This document shows, piece after piece, positions 46,866 to 55,624 of a stretch of 61,023 nt of DNA. The notes beneath the pieces were generated by a model. That model had not been told where the DNA came from. It ran no database searches and saw only the letters and a program-made list of their open reading frames with translations. A program made the position numbers and the translations under genes. Origin of the DNA: Azonexus sp. (GTDB lineage Bacteria; Pseudomonadota; Gammaproteobacteria; Burkholderiales; Rhodocyclaceae); the NCBI GenBank assembly GCA_017983755.1, contig JAGOAU010000016.1, positions 1 to 61,023 of the forward strand. Direction: 5' to 3'. Within the stretch, counting starts at the first letter, position 1, and each line of letters starts with the position of its first letter.

Positions 46866-47160
46866 AATCTAACCTTGAGGTCTACAGACAACATGTACCT
46901 TGCGCATAAAACCGCGCAAGGCCGGTTAGTTCGCTTTTCTGAACAGCGACCGGCAGCTTAGGGTTGCGGATTCAACCGGATCACCTCAAGGTAGTCTGAA
47001 AACCCGTGTCAAATCGAGTATTCACTTCTTCAGATAAGCGCTTTCCTTTCCGCAGGAGTCCAGGGCAAAGGACCGGCTTCTAGAATTGCCCGACAATCAA
47101 ACATGGGAAGAACAACAAGCCAGCCTTCACCGCCGACTGCCGGACGCTGGCTGGCATCCC
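46866..47160. other. non-coding stretch downstream of the kinase gene
   Basis: About 295 bases of mixed composition without a convincing gene. The 10-bp sequence ACCTTGAGGT (46872-46881) returns inverted at 46983-46992, about 100 bases later. This could be a relic of element ends or chance. No terminator with a T-run was found. Confidence 0.45.
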
Positions 47161-47274
47161 ACCCGCTTTAATCCTCCTTTTGCGCTAACCCTGCTCGGCG
47201 TGGCGCCGATCGCCAATGTCAGCGCCATTGGCCACCAGGAAATCGAGGCCCTGCTGATCGACATGCCGGGCTGA
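47161..47274 (+). pseudogene. decayed second copy of the K+ channel gene 3' end
   Basis: The last 66 bases (47209-47274) match the last 66 bases of the channel gene (45161-45226) at 59 positions, including the stop codon. They read IANVSAIGHQEIEALLIDMPG against IAMASALGRQEIEALLIDMLG. Just upstream, FNPPFALTL resembles the channel's FNPDKEF...GFTL with a gap. The rest of the gene is missing. It is either the remnant of a tandem paralogue or the right boundary of the inserted kinase segment. Confidence 0.75.
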
Positions 47275-47364
47275 CTGAGGGTTTTCCACAGGCAGAGCGG
47301 ATTGGGGGCCCGTGCTAGGATTGGCACCCCTGCGAATTAACCCCAACTGTCACGAGGTTTCGAG

Positions 47365-48648
47365 ATGCTGACCGCCCTGGTCGTTGTCTTTGTCATCGCC
47401 TATGCGGCGATCGCGCTCGAGCATCCGCTCAAGATCAACAAGTCGGCCTCCGCGCTGATCGGCGCCGGCCTGCTGTGGACCATCTACGCGCTGTCCACCG
47501 CCGACCATGAGCTGATTTCGCATCAGCTCGGCGAATCGCTGATGGCGACCGCGCAGATCACCTTCTTCCTGATGGGTGCGATGACCATCGTCGAGGTGGT
47601 TGACGCGCACAACGGCTTCGAGGTCATCACCAAGCGGATCAAGACACAGCAGTTGTCGACCCTGATGTGGCTGGTCGGCATCGTCACCTTCTTCCTCAGC
47701 GCGCTGCTGGACAACCTGACGACGACCATCGTCATGATCTCGCTGATGCGCAAGCTACTGTCGAACCGCGCCGACCGCCTGTTTTTCGCCGGCATCATCG
47801 TCATCGCCGCGAATGCGGGTGGCGCCTGGTCGCCGATCGGCGACGTGACGACGACCATGCTCTGGATCGGCGGCCAGATCACCGCGATGAACATCATCAC
47901 CTCGGTCTTCCCGGCGGCCGTCGTCAGCCTGCTGGTGCCGCTGGCGATCACCGCCTTCGTGCTGCGCGGCCGGCCGGTCGTCTCGCCCGAGCACATCGAG
48001 ATGGACCACGGGCTGAAGACCACCGAGTTCGAGCGCAACACGATGTTCTTCCTCGGCCTCGGCACCCTCATCGCGGTGCCGGCGTTCAAGACCGTCACCC
48101 ACCTGCCGCCCTACCTGGGCATCCTGTTCGGCCTCGGCATCGTCTGGCTGGTCGGCGACCTGATCCACCGCAACAAGGATTCCGAGTACAAGAGCCACCT
48201 GACCCTCGCCCATGCGCTGTCGAAGATCGACATGAGTTCGCTGGTCTTCTTCGTCGGCATCCTGCTCGCCGTGGCCACCCTTGAGCATACCCACATCCTG
48301 ACGGCGCTCGCGCAGCGGCTCGACCACGACATCGGACGCCTCGACCTGATCGTCCTGATCATCGGCATGGTCAGCGCCATTGTCGACAACGTGCCGCTGG
48401 TCGCCGCCGCGATGGGCATGTACGACCTGACGACCTACCCGACCGATCACTTCCTGTGGGAGTTCCTCGCCTACTGCGCCGGCACCGGCGGCTCCATCCT
48501 CGTCATCGGCTCGGCCGCCGGCGTGGCGGCGATGGGTCTGGAGAAGATCGACTTCTTCTGGTACGTGAAGAAGATCAGCGGCCTCGCGCTGATCGGCTAC
48601 CTGGCCGGCGCCGGCGTTTACGTGCTGCAGTACCAGCTGATGCATTGA
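47365..48648 (+). CDS. nhaD: Na+/H+ antiporter, NhaD type
   Basis: A 427-residue membrane protein with about a dozen helices. Family blocks are LEHPLKINKSASALIGAGLLWTIYAL, FFLMGAMTIVEVVDAHNGFEVI, LSALLDNLTTTIVMISLMRKLL, NAGGAWSPIGDVTTTMLWIGG and IVDNVPLVAAAMGMYDL. It exports Na+ or Li+ in exchange for protons. GAGG precedes the ATG. TAGGATTGGC at 47316-47325, about 40 bases upstream, may be its -10 region. Confidence 0.93.
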   Translation: MLTALVVVFVIAYAAIALEHPLKINKSASALIGAGLLWTIYALSTADHELISHQLGESLMATAQITFFLMGAMTIVEVVDAHNGFEVITKRIKTQQLSTLMWLVGIVTFFLSALLDNLTTTIVMISLMRKLLSNRADRLFFAGIIVIAANAGGAWSPIGDVTTTMLWIGGQITAMNIITSVFPAAVVSLLVPLAITAFVLRGRPVVSPEHIEMDHGLKTTEFERNTMFFLGLGTLIAVPAFKTVTHLPPYLGILFGLGIVWLVGDLIHRNKDSEYKSHLTLAHALSKIDMSSLVFFVGILLAVATLEHTHILTALAQRLDHDIGRLDLIVLIIGMVSAIVDNVPLVAAAMGMYDLTTYPTDHFLWEFLAYCAGTGGSILVIGSAAGVAAMGLEKIDFFWYVKKISGLALIGYLAGAGVYVLQYQLMH

Positions 48649-48766
48649 CCCAGCACACGGCCGCGATCCGCGTTTCGCCACCGGCCATGCCGGAGGAATC
48701 GCCCGGCGCGGCTTGTCGATTCACCGCCGCCCCATTAGGATTGGCCGCATCCGCTCTCGCCAAGGC

Positions 48767-50131
48767 ATGCCCATGATTCTTCGCCGCCTCTTCCCGCTCG
48801 CCATGCTCGCCGCCGCCTGGCCGGTATTCGCCGCCGGCTCCGACGTCGTCGGCGAAAACCTGCTGTGGCTGGCCATCATCCTGCTCAGCGCCCGCCTCTT
48901 CGCACCGCTCGCCCAGAAGATCGGCTTCCCCGCCGTGCTTGGCGAACTGCTGCTCGGCGTCGTGCTCGGCAACCTTGGCCTGCTCGGCTTCCATTACTTC
49001 GACACCATCGCCAAAGACCCGATCATCATGTTCATGGCCGAGCTCGGGGTCATCATTCTGCTGCTGCAGATCGGTCTCGAAACACGGCTCGGCGATCTGG
49101 TCAGCGTCGGCATGCGCGCTTCCGCTGTCGGCTCGGTCGGCATCATCATCCCCTTCGTGCTCGGCGCCTTCGTCGCCGGCCCGCTGGTGCTGCCGGGCAT
49201 GGAATTCAACGCCTACCTGTTCCTCGGCGCGACGCTGGCCGCCACTTCGGTCGGCATCACCGGCCGCGTCTTCCGCGATCTCGGCAAGCTGAAGATGCCG
49301 GAGGCGCAGATCGTCCTCGGCGCAGCCGTGATCGACGATGTCCTCGGCCTGGTGATCCTTGCCGTCGTTTCCAGCCTGGTCGAGGCGGGCACGGTCAGCG
49401 TCGTCGAGGTGCTGCTGATCATCGCCAAGGCGGTGGCCTTCCTCGGCGGCTCGATCGCCATCGGCCGCGCCGTCGCGCCTTACCTGCTGCGCTGGGTTTC
49501 GCACCTGGACCGAAGCCATTCAATGCTCTTCTCGCTGGTGCTGGTGGTCGGCCTGTTCATGGCCTGGCTGGCGCACGCCGTCGGGCTGGCGCCGATCATC
49601 GGTGCCTTCGCCGCCGGCCTGCTGTTCGAGCCGGTGTTCCTCAAGGAATTCGAAACGCCGAAACTGGTGCAGGACATCGAGGCTTTGCTGCCGGTTGCGG
49701 TCGACGCCGAAAAACAGCAGAAAATCAGGCGCGTGCTCGAACGCCACACCAGCCACCAGCACGAGCACATGCTCGAACCGATCGGCTATTTCTTCGTGCC
49801 GGTATTCTTCGTGCTGACCGGCATGCAGGTGGACCTGACCGCGCTGGCCGACCCCAAGGTGGTCGCCGTGGCGCTCGGCATCACGGTGGCGGCGGTGGTC
49901 GGCAAGCTGGCCGCCGGTTTCGTCGCCGGCAAGGGCATGAACCCGTGGCTGATCGGCTGGGGCATGGTGCCGCGCGGCGAGGTCGGCCTGATCTTCGCGA
50001 TGGTCGGCAAGAAGCTCGGCGTCATGAGCGAGGCGATGTTCTCGGTGATCGTCATCATGGTCATCCTGACCACGCTGCTGACGCCGCCCATCCTCACCGT
50101 GCTGCTGCGCCGGCAAACGGGCAAGGCCTGA
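48767..50131 (+). CDS. CPA2-family cation:proton antiporter
   Basis: A 454-residue KefB/RosB-like antiporter. A cleavable-looking N-terminus (MPMILRRLFPLAMLAAAWPVFAAGS) is followed by FAPLAQKIGFPAVLGELLLGVVLGN and about twelve further membrane segments, with GAAVIDDVLGLVIL and PIIGAFAAGLLFEP. There is no RCK domain, unlike KefB/C. It is probably involved in K+ or Na+ homeostasis with the neighbouring NhaD. ATG 48773 is an alternative start. A 33-bp repeat copy lies at 49694-49726. Confidence 0.9.
   Translation: MPMILRRLFPLAMLAAAWPVFAAGSDVVGENLLWLAIILLSARLFAPLAQKIGFPAVLGELLLGVVLGNLGLLGFHYFDTIAKDPIIMFMAELGVIILLLQIGLETRLGDLVSVGMRASAVGSVGIIIPFVLGAFVAGPLVLPGMEFNAYLFLGATLAATSVGITGRVFRDLGKLKMPEAQIVLGAAVIDDVLGLVILAVVSSLVEAGTVSVVEVLLIIAKAVAFLGGSIAIGRAVAPYLLRWVSHLDRSHSMLFSLVLVVGLFMAWLAHAVGLAPIIGAFAAGLLFEPVFLKEFETPKLVQDIEALLPVAVDAEKQQKIRRVLERHTSHQHEHMLEPIGYFFVPVFFVLTGMQVDLTALADPKVVAVALGITVAAVVGKLAAGFVAGKGMNPWLIGWGMVPRGEVGLIFAMVGKKLGVMSEAMFSVIVIMVILTTLLTPPILTVLLRRQTGKA
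49694..49726 (+). repeat. 33-bp uptake-signal-like element in the CPA2 antiporter gene
   Basis: Perfect core GTTGCGGTCGAC, AAAAA at 17-21, AAAATC at 28-33. Best representative. Confidence 0.9.
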
Positions 50132-50135
50132 CGCC

Positions 50136-51413
50136 ATGCTCGCCCTGAGCAGCGAACAGAAACGCCGGCGCTGGCTGATGCTAGGCGTCGTCGCCTCGGC
50201 CTACGTCCTGTCATTCTTCCAGCGCTTCGCCCCGGCCGGCATCGCCCAGGATCTGGCCGCCGCTTTTCAGACCTCTGCGACCTCGCTCGGCGTGCTGGCG
50301 GCGACCTACTTCTACGTCTACACGGTGATGCAGATCCCCACCGGGATTCTTGCCGACACACTGGGGCCGCGCCGGATTCTGGCGCTGGGCGGCATCATCG
50401 GCGGCCTCGGCAGCTTCCTCTTCGGCATGGCGCCGTCGCTCGACGCGGCGCTGCTCGGCCGCACGCTGATCGGCCTCGGCGTCTCGGTGACCTTCATTGC
50501 CATGCTCAAGCTGATCGCCGTCTGGTTCGAGGAAAACCGCTTCGCCACCATGGTCGGCGTCTGCATGCTGGTCGGCAACATGGGCTCGGTGCTGGCCGGC
50601 GCCCCGCTTTCCGGACTGGCCCAGGCGACCGGCTGGCGCGGCGTGTTCATCGGGGTCGGCGTCGTCTCGCTGCTGCTGGCTGTCGGCTGCTGGCTGATCG
50701 TGCGCGACCGGCCGGATGCCGGCGGAGCCACCGCGGCCCCGAAGTTCGACCGGACCGTCGTCCTCTCGGGCCTGCTCTCGGTCATCAGGAACCGCGCCAC
50801 CTGGCCGGCCATCGTCGTCAACACCGGCATGTCCGGCGCCTTCTTCACCTTCGCCGGGTTGTGGGCGACGCCCTACCTGATGCAGGTGCACGGCATGGCC
50901 CGCACCGTCGCGGCGACGCACCTCTCGCTGTGGTTCGGCGGCTTCGCCGTCGGCTGCTTCTTCATCGGCACCTTGTCCGACCGCATCGGCCGGCGCAAGC
51001 CGGTGCTGATCGCCGCGTCACACATCTACGTGGCGATCTGGCTGATCTGGCTATCGGGCATGACGATGCCGCTCGCGGCGACCTATGCGCTGTTCGCCGC
51101 GATGGGCCTGGCCACCGCCGGCTTCAGCCTGACCTGGGCCTGCTCGAAGGAAGTCAATCCACCGCTGCTGTCGGGGATGTCGACCAGCGTCGCCAACATG
51201 GGCGGCTTCCTGGCCGGCGCCCTGCTGCAGCCGCTGGTCGGCTGGCTGATGGATCTCGGCTGGAAGGGCGAAACACTCGCCGGCGCCCGCCTATACGATC
51301 TCGCGGCGTGGCGCAGTGGCGTCATGGTGGTCACCGTCTGCGCCCTGATCGGCGCCATCGGCAGCTGGCGGATCGTCGAAACCCGCTGTCGCAACATCTG
51401 GCGGCCGGAGTAA
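50136..51413 (+). CDS. MFS transporter
   Basis: A 425-residue major facilitator with twelve predicted helices. MFS signatures are TGILADTLGPRRILALGG (loop 2-3) and LSDRIGRRKPVL (loop 8-9). The FFQRFAPAGIAQDLAAAF start resembles transporters for organic anions. The substrate cannot be assigned. It begins four bases after the antiporter gene, suggesting one transcript. Confidence 0.9.
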   Translation: MLALSSEQKRRRWLMLGVVASAYVLSFFQRFAPAGIAQDLAAAFQTSATSLGVLAATYFYVYTVMQIPTGILADTLGPRRILALGGIIGGLGSFLFGMAPSLDAALLGRTLIGLGVSVTFIAMLKLIAVWFEENRFATMVGVCMLVGNMGSVLAGAPLSGLAQATGWRGVFIGVGVVSLLLAVGCWLIVRDRPDAGGATAAPKFDRTVVLSGLLSVIRNRATWPAIVVNTGMSGAFFTFAGLWATPYLMQVHGMARTVAATHLSLWFGGFAVGCFFIGTLSDRIGRRKPVLIAASHIYVAIWLIWLSGMTMPLAATYALFAAMGLATAGFSLTWACSKEVNPPLLSGMSTSVANMGGFLAGALLQPLVGWLMDLGWKGETLAGARLYDLAAWRSGVMVVTVCALIGAIGSWRIVETRCRNIWRPE

Positions 51414-51465
51414 GCCACCCGCCGAGTTGAGGCACCGGCATGCGGGGCGACTGGCGCCGGCCATG

Positions 51466-51496
51466 AAAAACGGGCCGGTCATTCAGCCAGCCCGTT
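51466..51496 (-). terminator. terminator of the minus-strand small secreted protein gene
   Basis: On the minus strand AACGGGC and GCCCGTT (pairing 51490-51496 with 51469-51475) form a stem with extra GG/CC pairs inside, followed by a TTTTT run. It lies about 75 bases beyond the stop of the gene at 51573. Confidence 0.7.
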
Positions 51497-51572
51497 ATTG
51501 CATCGATCGAGGAATCTGTCCGTTTCGCCGCGCCGGCGGAAATTCAACCGTTCGGGAAAGCAGGAGCGGAAC

Positions 51573-51893
51573 TCAGGGACCGTCCGCGCCAAGGGACGTC
51601 GCCGAGAGCGCCGGTGCATCTTCTGGGTAAGCGAAGCGATCGGCCGGCGCGTCTTCACCAAAGCCGTAGGAATTGCCCAGAGCGGCTTGGTCAGCCATGA
51701 AATCGGTACGAATCGGGCCTTGTGGCCCCTGCGAAACAGACCACGATGGTGACTGGTTGGCCTGCACCACACCGTCGCCACCAATCTGCGCCTGGATGTA
51801 ATCGTTGGCATCTGCAGCGCTCACCGTACTCAACGGTGCAATAAGACCCATCATCACGCTACAGGCAAATCTGGAAAAAATGACTTTTTTCAT
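51573..51893 (-). CDS. small secreted protein, paralogue A
   Basis: A 106-residue protein with a signal peptide (MKKVIFSRFACSVMMGLIAPLSTVSA) and AAGGAG before the ATG. The mature part begins ADANDYIQAQIGGDGVV and contains VSQGPQGPIRTDFMAD. It shares signal peptide, mature start and the QGPQGPIRTD motif with the gene at 52202-52495, so the two are duplicates. The remaining C-terminus is low-complexity and diverged. I know no family for it. Confidence 0.75.
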   Translation of the reverse strand: MKKVIFSRFACSVMMGLIAPLSTVSAADANDYIQAQIGGDGVVQANQSPSWSVSQGPQGPIRTDFMADQAALGNSYGFGEDAPADRFAYPEDAPALSATSLGADGP

Positions 51894-52201
51894 GATGCTT
51901 CTCCTTTGGTTGATTGCCTCCCCAGGAGAGATAAAACTTCAGTTGGTCCGGTCCTCCGGTACTTTCCCGCTGACCGGCCACCACCTGATCCTTGCGCGAA
52001 TGCCATCATCGCGGCGTTGAAGGATTCAGGATAAAAATTGGATTCAGCACCTCAATGAAAGTTCGCTGCGTCAAAGCGACTAGCAACGCCGAGAACGGCA
52101 CAGACCAGCCCTGCAAGCCTGGTCTGTCGTGCTATTCAATGGGGAGCCTGTTCTCTGCGTCGCTACCGACGTAACAGGCTGATTATTCGGTGCTCCGAAA
52201 C
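51894..52201. other. non-coding spacer between the two paralogues
   Basis: 308 bases without a gene. It holds two hairpins: ACAGACCAG with CTGGTCTGT (52100-52108 and 52119-52127), and AGCCTGTT with AACAGGCT (52145-52152 and 52173-52180). Neither has a T-run on the minus strand; either could be a weak terminator for paralogue B or part of the leader of paralogue A. Confidence 0.5.
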
Positions 52202-52495
52202 TCAGCCACCCTGTGCATTGAGCGGGTAGTGCTGATCTTCCAGCTGCCTGTGCTTGGCTGCCGATTCGCTATCGGCGGTCATGTCAGTGCGGATCGGCCC
52301 CTGTGGCCCTTGCGAAGCCCAGGCATCATTCCGCATCGCTTCCGAAGACGAAGCGTCGCGCGCATAAGTCACGCCACCTTCGCCAAGATTTGCCTGAATC
52401 CGGTCATTCGGGTCTGCCGCCTGAACGGCGCTCAGTGGTACCAGGAAACCAATCATCACGCTGCAAGCGATTTTTGAAAAAATATGCATCTTCAT
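52202..52495 (-). CDS. small secreted protein, paralogue B
   Basis: A 97-residue protein with a signal peptide (MKMHIFSKIACSVMIGFLVPLSAVQA) and AGGAGA before the ATG. The mature part starts ADPNDRIQANLGEGGV and has ASQGPQGPIRTDMTAD near its middle. It is the sister of the gene at 51573-51893, with which it shares three conserved blocks. A longer in-frame extension to 52564 was not used because the signal peptide starts at 52495. Function unknown. Confidence 0.75.
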   Translation of the reverse strand: MKMHIFSKIACSVMIGFLVPLSAVQAADPNDRIQANLGEGGVTYARDASSSEAMRNDAWASQGPQGPIRTDMTADSESAAKHRQLEDQHYPLNAQGG

Positions 52496-52695
52496 GATGT
52501 TTCTCCTACCGATAACTTCCTCCCTGAAAGTACATCGCAAATTGCCGGCCTCCCGAAATGCCATCGGTTACCGGTTGCCATCCGTCACCTGCTGATGATC
52601 ATTTCGACTGCGATCCGATCCGGTGCTGGATAGAATTGGGACTGGAGTACGGTGAAAAAGTTCGCACTATCAAGCCGGATAATCGCCGGCGTCGA

Positions 52696-53652
52696 TCAGC
52701 GCTTTTCCGCCAGACGCGTTGCGCCCAGCGCGCCCGTTGCCGGCGCCTTGTCGGCCGCCGCGACCAGGGTCTTTTCCGGGGGGATGGCGGCAATCACCAC
52801 GTCCCGCATCTGGAACAGGTCGAGCACGTCGGCGATGAAGGTCTTGTGCTCGGCCGGCGCGTTCCGATACCAGTTGCGCAGGTAATCCTGCAGGCTGTTG
52901 CCGGCATCGCCCGGTTCGAGGTTGAGGTAGGACAGGGTGGACCAGTTCTCCGGGTTGCGCTCGAACAAGGGCAGCAACATGTTGGCCACCAGTTCGTTCT
53001 TTTCGCGCTGGTACGGGTCGCGCCGCAACTTCTCCTCGTTGCTGGCCAGCCAGACGGCCAGCGGCGAGTGCGGCGGCAACTGGCGATGCCCCTCGGCGAT
53101 CAGCAGATCGAAGAAGCGGTTCAGCTTGTCGGTTTCCCTGGTCCAGTCGGGCGCAGGCGGCGCGTCCTTCCAGGTTGCCGCCACGTTCTTCAGGGTGAAC
53201 AGCGATGCGGTTTCGCACAGGGTTTCCTCGAACCACTGGTTGTACCGGCTGGCGCCCGGCCCGACGTTCTCTTCGTAGTTGGACAGGATGTGGCACAGCT
53301 CGTGGGCGAATTCGTAGGTGTAGAGGTGCCAGTTCGCTTCGCTGGCGTGCAACTGCACCCGGTACTCGCCGTTCGCCCCCCGTTCGTAGAGGGCCACCGG
53401 GTTGCTGTCAGTGTGGGTCACGACGATCGGCACCGCCAGCTTTTTCGGTAGCCGGGTCAGCAATTCGTCGGCGACGGAATACAGCACCTTTTCGATCGTT
53501 TCCTTGCGCACATTGCCCCAGCCCTCGCCCTCGACCTTGATGGTGAGGCCGAGCTTGCGGCTGTTTACCGGCTTTTTCAGCGGCGAGGAATAACTCGGGG
53601 AGGCATAGATGACGGAGCAGAGCAATGACGCGATGATCAGTGGCAGGCGCAT
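52696..53652 (-). CDS. secreted zinc metallopeptidase-like protein
   Basis: A 318-residue exported protein (signal peptide MRLPLIIASLLCSVIYASPSYS, GGGAG before the ATG). The zinc motif HELCH lies at residues 117-121, and about 20 residues later FEETLCETAS supplies candidate third-ligand glutamates, as in gluzincins. The rest does not match a peptidase family I can name. It is a single gene after a spacer, with no visible partner. Confidence 0.7.
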   Translation of the reverse strand: MRLPLIIASLLCSVIYASPSYSSPLKKPVNSRKLGLTIKVEGEGWGNVRKETIEKVLYSVADELLTRLPKKLAVPIVVTHTDSNPVALYERGANGEYRVQLHASEANWHLYTYEFAHELCHILSNYEENVGPGASRYNQWFEETLCETASLFTLKNVAATWKDAPPAPDWTRETDKLNRFFDLLIAEGHRQLPPHSPLAVWLASNEEKLRRDPYQREKNELVANMLLPLFERNPENWSTLSYLNLEPGDAGNSLQDYLRNWYRNAPAEHKTFIADVLDLFQMRDVVIAAIPPEKTLVAAADKAPATGALGATRLAEKR

Positions 53653-53807
53653 GGCTTTCTCCCTTCTCTGCAACCTGCCGCCGGCAGGTCTTCGGACTGT
53701 TCGAGTTTGGCAGCGAGCACGGCCACCTCAAGGCGCCGCGCTCTCCTTCTTAGTCCGCCGCCGCGCCCGAGAGTTCGCCAAAGCTGCCGCCGAAGTCCCC
53801 GCCGGGT

Positions 53808-54587
53808 TCACTTCTCGACGAAGGCGCGCTCGATCACGTAGTCGCCCAGTTCGCCGGTGTAATGGCGGGCGACCTTGAAGCCGCGGACATCGAGCAGCTT
53901 CGCGGTGTCGGCCAGCATGGCCGGGCTGCCGCAGATCATCGCGCGGTCGGTGGCTGCATCGAGCGGCGGCTCGCCGATGTCGGCGAACAGCTTGCCGGAG
54001 TCGATCAGGTCGGTCAGCCGGCCTTCGTTGCGGAAGGATTCGCGGGTCACCGTCGGGTAGTAGATCAGCTTTTCGCGTACCGACTCGCCAAAGAACTCGT
54101 GGTCGGTCAATTCGTGTTCGATGTAGTCGTGATAGGCCAACTCGTTCACCTGGCGCACGCCGTGGATCAGGATCACCTTCTCGAAGCGCTCGTAGGTTTC
54201 CGGGTCGTGGATCAGGCTCATGAACGGCGCCAGGCCGGTGCCGGTGGCGAACAGGAACAGGCGCTTGCCGGGTTTGAGGTCGTGCAGGACCAGCGTGCCC
54301 GTCGGCTTCTTGCTGACCAGGATCGGATCGCCCGGCTGCAGGTGCTGCAGGCGCGAGGTGAGCGGGCCGTTCTCGACCTTGATGCTGAAAAATTCCAGGT
54401 GTTCCTCGTGGTTGGCGCTGGCAATGCTGTAGGCGCGAGTCAGCGGCCGCCCGTCGACTTCCAGGCCCATCATCACAAACTGCCCGTTGATGAAGCGCAG
54501 GCCGGCGCTGCGTGTCGTGCGGAAGGAGAACAGCGTGTCGTTCCAGTGATTGACGGAAAGCACGGTTTCGGTGGCGAGATTGCTCAT
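53808..54587 (-). CDS. fpr: ferredoxin--NADP+ reductase
   Basis: A 259-residue FNR of the bacterial (Fpr) subclass. FAD-binding RAYSIAS, the NADP block FATGTGLAPFMSLI, LIHGVRQVNELAY and ICGSPAML are present, and the C-terminus ends YVIERAFVEK, typical of subclass I. It supplies reduced ferredoxin or flavodoxin, often under oxidative stress. AAGGAG precedes the ATG. It diverges from a LysR gene, as fpr does from finR in Pseudomonas. Confidence 0.93.
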   Translation of the reverse strand: MSNLATETVLSVNHWNDTLFSFRTTRSAGLRFINGQFVMMGLEVDGRPLTRAYSIASANHEEHLEFFSIKVENGPLTSRLQHLQPGDPILVSKKPTGTLVLHDLKPGKRLFLFATGTGLAPFMSLIHDPETYERFEKVILIHGVRQVNELAYHDYIEHELTDHEFFGESVREKLIYYPTVTRESFRNEGRLTDLIDSGKLFADIGEPPLDAATDRAMICGSPAMLADTAKLLDVRGFKVARHYTGELGDYVIERAFVEK

Positions 54588-54652
54588 GATCGGACTCCTT
54601 TTCAGCTTTGACTGGAAGGAATCATAGGCGTTGCACGAAAGAAACATAAGCG

Positions 54653-54674
54653 GATAATTTGCATATCAATTATC
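54653..54674. promoter_or_regulatory. inverted repeat between fpr and the LysR gene
   Basis: GATAATT (54653-54659) and AATTATC (54668-54674) form a perfect dyad with an 8-base spacer in the 99-base divergent intergenic region. It is a good candidate for the LysR binding site and also overlaps AT-rich -10-like sequence. Confidence 0.6.
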
Positions 54675-54686
54675 GGTTTTTTGAAT

Positions 54687-55604
54687 ATGCGAATCACCCT
54701 GCGCCAGATCGAGGTTTTTGCCGCCATCGCCCGTACCGAGAATGTCTCGCGCGCGGCCGAAGCATTGGCGATGTCGCAATCGGCGGCGAGCAGCGCGCTG
54801 GTCGAGCTGGAACGCCAGTTCGCCTGCCCGCTGTTCGACCGCATCGGCAAGTCGCTGCGCCTCAACACCACCGGCCGCGGGCTGCTGCTGCAGGCCGAGG
54901 ATCTGCTGGCGCGCGCCGCCGAGATCGAGGGCTTTCTCGCCGGCGGGCAGCTCGGGCCGCTGGCTGTGGGCGCGACGATGACCATCGGCAACTACCTGGC
55001 GACACTGATCGTCGCCGACTACCTGCAACAGCACCCGGCCTCGCGCATCGACCTCAGGGTCGCCAACACCCGGCACATTCTGGACGACGTGCTGCGCTGC
55101 GAACTCGACATAGGCCTGATCGAGGGCGAAGCCAACGACCCCGACCTGGTGCTCGAACCGTGGCTGGCCGACGAACTGGTCGTCTTCTGCGCCCCGCAGC
55201 ACCCGCTCGCCGCATCGGGCAGCGCCAGCAGCGAGCAATTAGCGGCACAGCCGTGGATTCTGCGCGAAAGCGGCTCCGGCACGCGTGCGCTGTTCGACCG
55301 TGCCGTCGCGCCGCACCTCGCCACACTGCATGTCCGCCTGCAACTGGAACACACCGAGGCGATCAAGCGCGCCGTCGAGGCCGGTCTCGGGCTGGCCTGC
55401 CTGTCGCGCGTTGCGTTGCGCGAGGCTTTCCGGCGCGGCAGCCTGATCGAGCTGCGCACCCCGCAGTTCGACCTGCAGCGCAACTTCTACTTCGTCCGCC
55501 ACCGCCAGCGCCACGTCAGCCCCGCCAGCCGGGCCTTTCTGGCGCTGTGCCGCGACTTTGGCCAGGCTCTGCAGGCGGCCGGCGACCTTGCAATCGACAA
55601 ATAA
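54687..55604 (+). CDS. LysR-family regulator, FinR-like
   Basis: A 305-residue LysR regulator. The winged HTH is at the N-terminus (MRITLRQIEVFAAIARTENVSRAAEALAMSQSAASSALVELE), and the rest is the periplasmic-binding-like effector domain. It is transcribed away from fpr, so the expected target is fpr and itself. The start is the ATG at 54687; the upstream TTG is less likely. Confidence 0.9.
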   Translation: MRITLRQIEVFAAIARTENVSRAAEALAMSQSAASSALVELERQFACPLFDRIGKSLRLNTTGRGLLLQAEDLLARAAEIEGFLAGGQLGPLAVGATMTIGNYLATLIVADYLQQHPASRIDLRVANTRHILDDVLRCELDIGLIEGEANDPDLVLEPWLADELVVFCAPQHPLAASGSASSEQLAAQPWILRESGSGTRALFDRAVAPHLATLHVRLQLEHTEAIKRAVEAGLGLACLSRVALREAFRRGSLIELRTPQFDLQRNFYFVRHRQRHVSPASRAFLALCRDFGQALQAAGDLAIDK

Positions 55605-55624
55605 ATTAGAGTATTCTTATATAC

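Noticed and set aside
46872-46992. A 10-bp inverted repeat downstream of the kinase gene as ends of an insertion sequence
   Set aside because: The spacing is only about 100 bases, there is no transposase and no target-site duplication.
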